A stretch of 64,000 bases of DNA from Symsagittifera roscoffensis (taxonomy: Eukaryota > Xenacoelomorpha > Acoela > Convolutidae), in NCBI RefSeq assembly GCF_963678635.1, contig NC_087063.1:78329617-78393616 (forward strand), in the 5' to 3' direction. The notes under the pieces were generated by a model that did no database searches, had not been told where the DNA came from, and worked only from the letters and a program-made list of their open reading frames with translations. Position numbers and translations under genes: made by a program. Positions 62,826 through 64,000 of this stretch are shown piece after piece. Position 1 is the first letter of the stretch, and every line of letters starts with the position of its first letter.

Positions 62826-63088
62826 ATTCTTACAACGAGTCAGCGGCACAAATGAGAGGCCAGCACAAGAAGTCCTCCAGTCGAAGCATGAGCCAAGAGA
62901 GGCCAATGAGTCAGATGAGTAAGAAGGCCAGTGCTGTGGACATCGACATCACCTCCTCATCTTCGCCCTCCGCAGCTCAATCCCAGACGCCTTCAGGAAA
63001 GGATGGGAGCAGTAGTCAGCAGAACGTGAGTGAGAAGAAAAACAGCAGCAGCAGCAATCTACTCAGAAAACACAAAGAGTCCAAAACG
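62826..63088 (+). CDS. Kinase gene, exon 12 (residues 1,434-1,521)
   Basis: Bounded by TTTCAG and GTAGGA. Ser-rich (SRSMSQERPMSQMSKKAS, VDIDITSSSSPSAAQ). Ends phase 0. Likely a disordered segment before the CNH domain. Confidence 0.8.
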
Positions 63089-63129
63089 GTAGGAGAGACA
63101 ATTATTAAGTAACGATGAGTATAGTTCAA

Positions 63130-63570
63130 AATGATTTTTTTTTGTTTTTTTTCAGGAAAAATCAAATTTGTTCTGGCTCAAATTTCCTTTTTTTGCTGTT
63201 TGACTTCTGATTTCTTCGCGGTTTGGGTTTTTCGCGGTTTGACTTTTGAGGCAAGTTCCACTAACGAGCAATGAAATTGCAAAGGTCACGAAAAACGTCA
63301 TTGACTTCTAGTTTCGAAAATGCAATTTATTTATCAGATTCACCAGCGAAATAAAGTTTTTACTTATTAATCCAGTTTTCTCAAATTGGGTTTTCTCAAA
63401 TTTTATCAAAAAAGTGACAATCATTAAATTTTATCGAAATTCAAAGAGCTTTAAGGCTATCTATTTTTCTTCGAAATTCGATAATTGATCTTTATACGAA
63501 AGACAAGTCAGTTTTTTTTCTGTTTTCTTGCGTTCATTGACTCTTTTCCAACGGTCTGTTCACTGTGTTT
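63130..63570 (+). repeat. GTCACG hairpin-family repeat copy (intron 12)
   Basis: GGTCACGAAAAACGTCATTG at 63,283 and CTCTTTTCCAACGGTCTGTT at 63,541 mark a single copy of the intronic repeat. Confidence 0.8.
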
Positions 63571-63914
63571 TGAATCTCAAATAGACTCGTGCCTTATGTT
63601 GTTACAGAATTCGGAATATATTCTAACTTGCAAACAGTAATGTGTTGAAGCAAGACTACTGCGAGAACCGTTCTTCTCTAAACGATTGCTAATTTTTAGC
63701 TAAGGGCTCTTGCTAAACCGACTTACAATTGGCCGACTGAACTTTAAATTGTTCTAAGGGCGTCTTTTCCTCTGGCTTTGAACTATGAACGTTTGTTAAG
63801 GGGAGGATGGCAAAATAAACAAGTGAACCGCAGTTTTATTGGATCTAGACTGACAAATGGGTTCCCGCAAGTTACTTTTCTCACTTTGTTGAATACATCT
63901 TTGAAATCTTTCAG

Positions 63915-64000
63915 CGCCGTTCGATGGAAGATGTATCAAACAAGCGTGCATCCATGGTATCCGTACCATCCCAGCAAAACATGGACAGTAGACTAGGCAC
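63915..64000 (+). CDS. Kinase gene, exon 13 (5' part; truncated by window end)
   Basis: Preceded by CTTTCAG and in phase with exon 12. Reads RRSMEDVSNKRASMVSVPSQ and continues past the edge. Confidence 0.75.

Overview
The window is nuclear DNA of an invertebrate animal. It contains a spliced gene with canonical GT-AG introns that encodes a GCK-IV (Misshapen/MAP4K4/TNIK-type) kinase, a family characteristic of animals. Around and inside it lie decayed Ty3/gypsy elements, Penelope-like elements (PLEs), SINE-like and hairpin repeats, and AT-rich introns. The phylum cannot be fixed from sequence alone. Nothing bacterial, organellar or CRISPR-like was seen.

Layout. (1) About 1-13,230: a Ty3/gypsy element on the minus strand (element 1). 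In sense order it has an LTR, a leader with a 21/84-bp higher-order minisatellite, gag with zinc knuckles, protease, RT/RNase H, integrase with GPY/F module, and a Pol-terminal region that resembles a macro domain. It is broken by stops, frameshifts, a protease tandem duplication, a microsatellite in integrase and an RT active-site substitution. (2) About 13,230-32,900: a related but distinct minus-strand element (element 2), about 19.6 kb. It has the same gag-pol-macro order with two internal deletions and a 550-bp tandem duplication. Downstream of pol, in the env position, lies a further 7.5 kb of decayed minus-strand coding sequence with SGNH/GDSL-hydrolase-like blocks. (3) 33.6-34.7 kb: a plus-strand PLE endonuclease remnant, an inverted-repeat (MITE-like) element and a predicted three-way-junction structure. 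(4) 34.7-36.24 kb: a TATA/initiator-like promoter, a 60-bp direct repeat and an intact unrecognised 333-codon ORF. (5) 36.475 kb to the right edge: the kinase gene, thirteen coding exons on the plus strand, incomplete at the window end. The kinase domain is in exons 1-6 and a 2.67-kb exon encodes a disordered linker; the expected C-terminal CNH domain would lie beyond the window. Introns carry several hairpin repeat families, a tRNA-like SINE head and a full-length but rearranged antisense PLE.

How the parts relate. The two gypsy elements lie head to tail and may share one LTR. Their common Pol-terminal macro-like domain and the SGNH-like third ORF of element 2 are the most unusual content. 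The kinase gene appears functional: every exon joins in frame with matching phases and all catalytic kinase motifs are present. Two read-through regions, after exon 6 and after exon 9, could give short isoforms lacking the distal regulatory domain.
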